From positions 1-32,555 of the forward strand of contig CAVJWU010000015.1 in the NCBI GenBank assembly GCA_963653535.1: 32,555 bases of DNA. Direction: 5' to 3'. Source of the DNA: UBA3210 sp963653535. GTDB taxonomy: Bacteria; Bacillota_I; Bacilli_A; RFN20; CAG-449. Made by a program: the position numbers and the translations under genes. Positions 32,212-32,555 of the stretch are shown piece after piece. Every line of letters begins with the position of its first letter. Positions within the stretch are counted from its first letter, which is position 1. The notes beneath the pieces are model-generated. The model was not told the DNA's origin. It did no database searches and saw only the letters and a program-made list of their open reading frames with translations.

Positions 32212-32251
32212 GGTTTGATACAGTAGAAAATGCTGTCTCAAACCTTTTTTT
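32212..32251 (+). terminator. Terminator of tRNA-Thr
   Basis: GGTTTGA and ACAG pair with CTGT and TCAAACC (32212-32223 with 32233-32244, one mismatch), nine-base loop, then seven Ts. Confidence 0.88.
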
Positions 32252-32555
32252 GTGCTTAAATCCGTAGCTCAAATCCATACATAAGTTAATATTGATTTGA
32301 TTTAAGACCTAAATTTGTGAATAGGCAAATGGAGTTATTTAGTACAATAAACTTTACTTGCATAAAAAAACTTTTTATTAACATATGAACTGATTTACTT
32401 TCACTTTTATTCAACAGGCGAAGAACTAATCAAATCGGTTTTTAAAACGTACCTGAGGTCTATTGTTTTAATCTTGAAAGGGCTGATATAGAACTTGGTG
32501 ATAAAGTATGGATATTTCTAAAAAATATGAATAAAATTGTATCAACAAGAATTGT
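32252..32555. other. Final 304 bases: no intact gene; possible gene remnant
   Basis: No start codon with a ribosome site and no long open frame. A plus-strand frame open from 32446 to the window edge reads like protein (PEVYCFNLERADIELGDK and on, 36 codons), and an adjacent frame just before it reads YSTGEELIKSVFKTY. The switch of frame suggests a decayed or frameshifted coding sequence, or a gene whose true start is not visible. I could not identify it. Confidence 0.3.

Noticed and set aside
1..32555. CRISPR array, insertion sequence or rRNA
   Set aside because: No evenly spaced identical repeats, no transposase-like frame with terminal inverted repeats, and no rRNA-like sequence were seen on either strand.
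1..32555. Mycoplasma-type code with TGA as Trp
   Set aside because: Genes end cleanly at TGA (for example the GGDEF gene at 4255 and potC at 24514) and Trp positions use TGG.

Overview
The window is about 32.5 kb of AT-rich bacterial chromosome. Genes are dense, promoters are sigma-A-like, Shine-Dalgarno (SD) sites are strong (AGGAGG type), and many transcription units end in compact Rho-independent terminators. TGA is used as a stop and TGG for Trp, so the code is the standard bacterial one. Gene content points to a low-GC Gram-positive of the Bacilli/Erysipelotrichia/Mollicutes-related side, probably a gut-type anaerobe: acetate kinase, glycogen turnover, a PotABCD transporter with a PuuR-like regulator, and DnaE followed by PolA. 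This assignment is inference; there is no rRNA to confirm it. I see no insertion sequence, prophage or CRISPR array.

Layout. 1-3060 is a leftward unit: tRNA-dihydrouridine synthase, an ArsB/NhaD-type permease and 3-methyladenine glycosylase Tag. 3213-4267 is a single rightward GGDEF gene. ackA (left) and glgB-glgP (right) diverge from a region holding two near-identical palindromes. 10148-12343 holds enolase and, downstream of its terminator, a thioredoxin-like lipoprotein. A small helix-turn-helix gene (12587-12970) converges on the leftward operon dnaE-polA-mutM/coaE, in which MutM and CoaE form one polypeptide. rpsU stands alone at 20303. 20638-26364 is the polyamine operon: XRE-cupin regulator, potA, potB, potC, potD. 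Then come a pyrimidine-nucleoside phosphorylase with a sirtuin, and a translation-quality cluster (dtd, mnmA, a Nudix gene, rimO). A tRNA-Thr(GGU) with its own promoter and terminator follows, and the last 300 bases hold no recognisable intact gene.

How the genes fit together. GlgB and GlgP branch and phosphorolyse glycogen, enolase is in lower glycolysis, and AckA makes ATP from acetyl phosphate; the shared palindromes suggest ackA and glgBP may be co-regulated. DnaE, PolA and MutM cover replication and repair, with Tag as a second base-excision enzyme. Dus, MnmA, Dtd and RimO modify or proofread the translation apparatus.

Most unusual points: (1) the linker-free MutM-CoaE fusion; (2) PotD carrying an inserted pair of modules resembling CBM5/12 carbohydrate-binding folds and a C-terminal membrane anchor; (3) PotA with a long tail containing a repeated ASWDC segment; (4) a 26-bp imperfect direct repeat, about nine helical turns apart, flanking the pot promoter; (5) the paired palindromes between ackA and glgB. 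I found no clearly new defence or mobile system.
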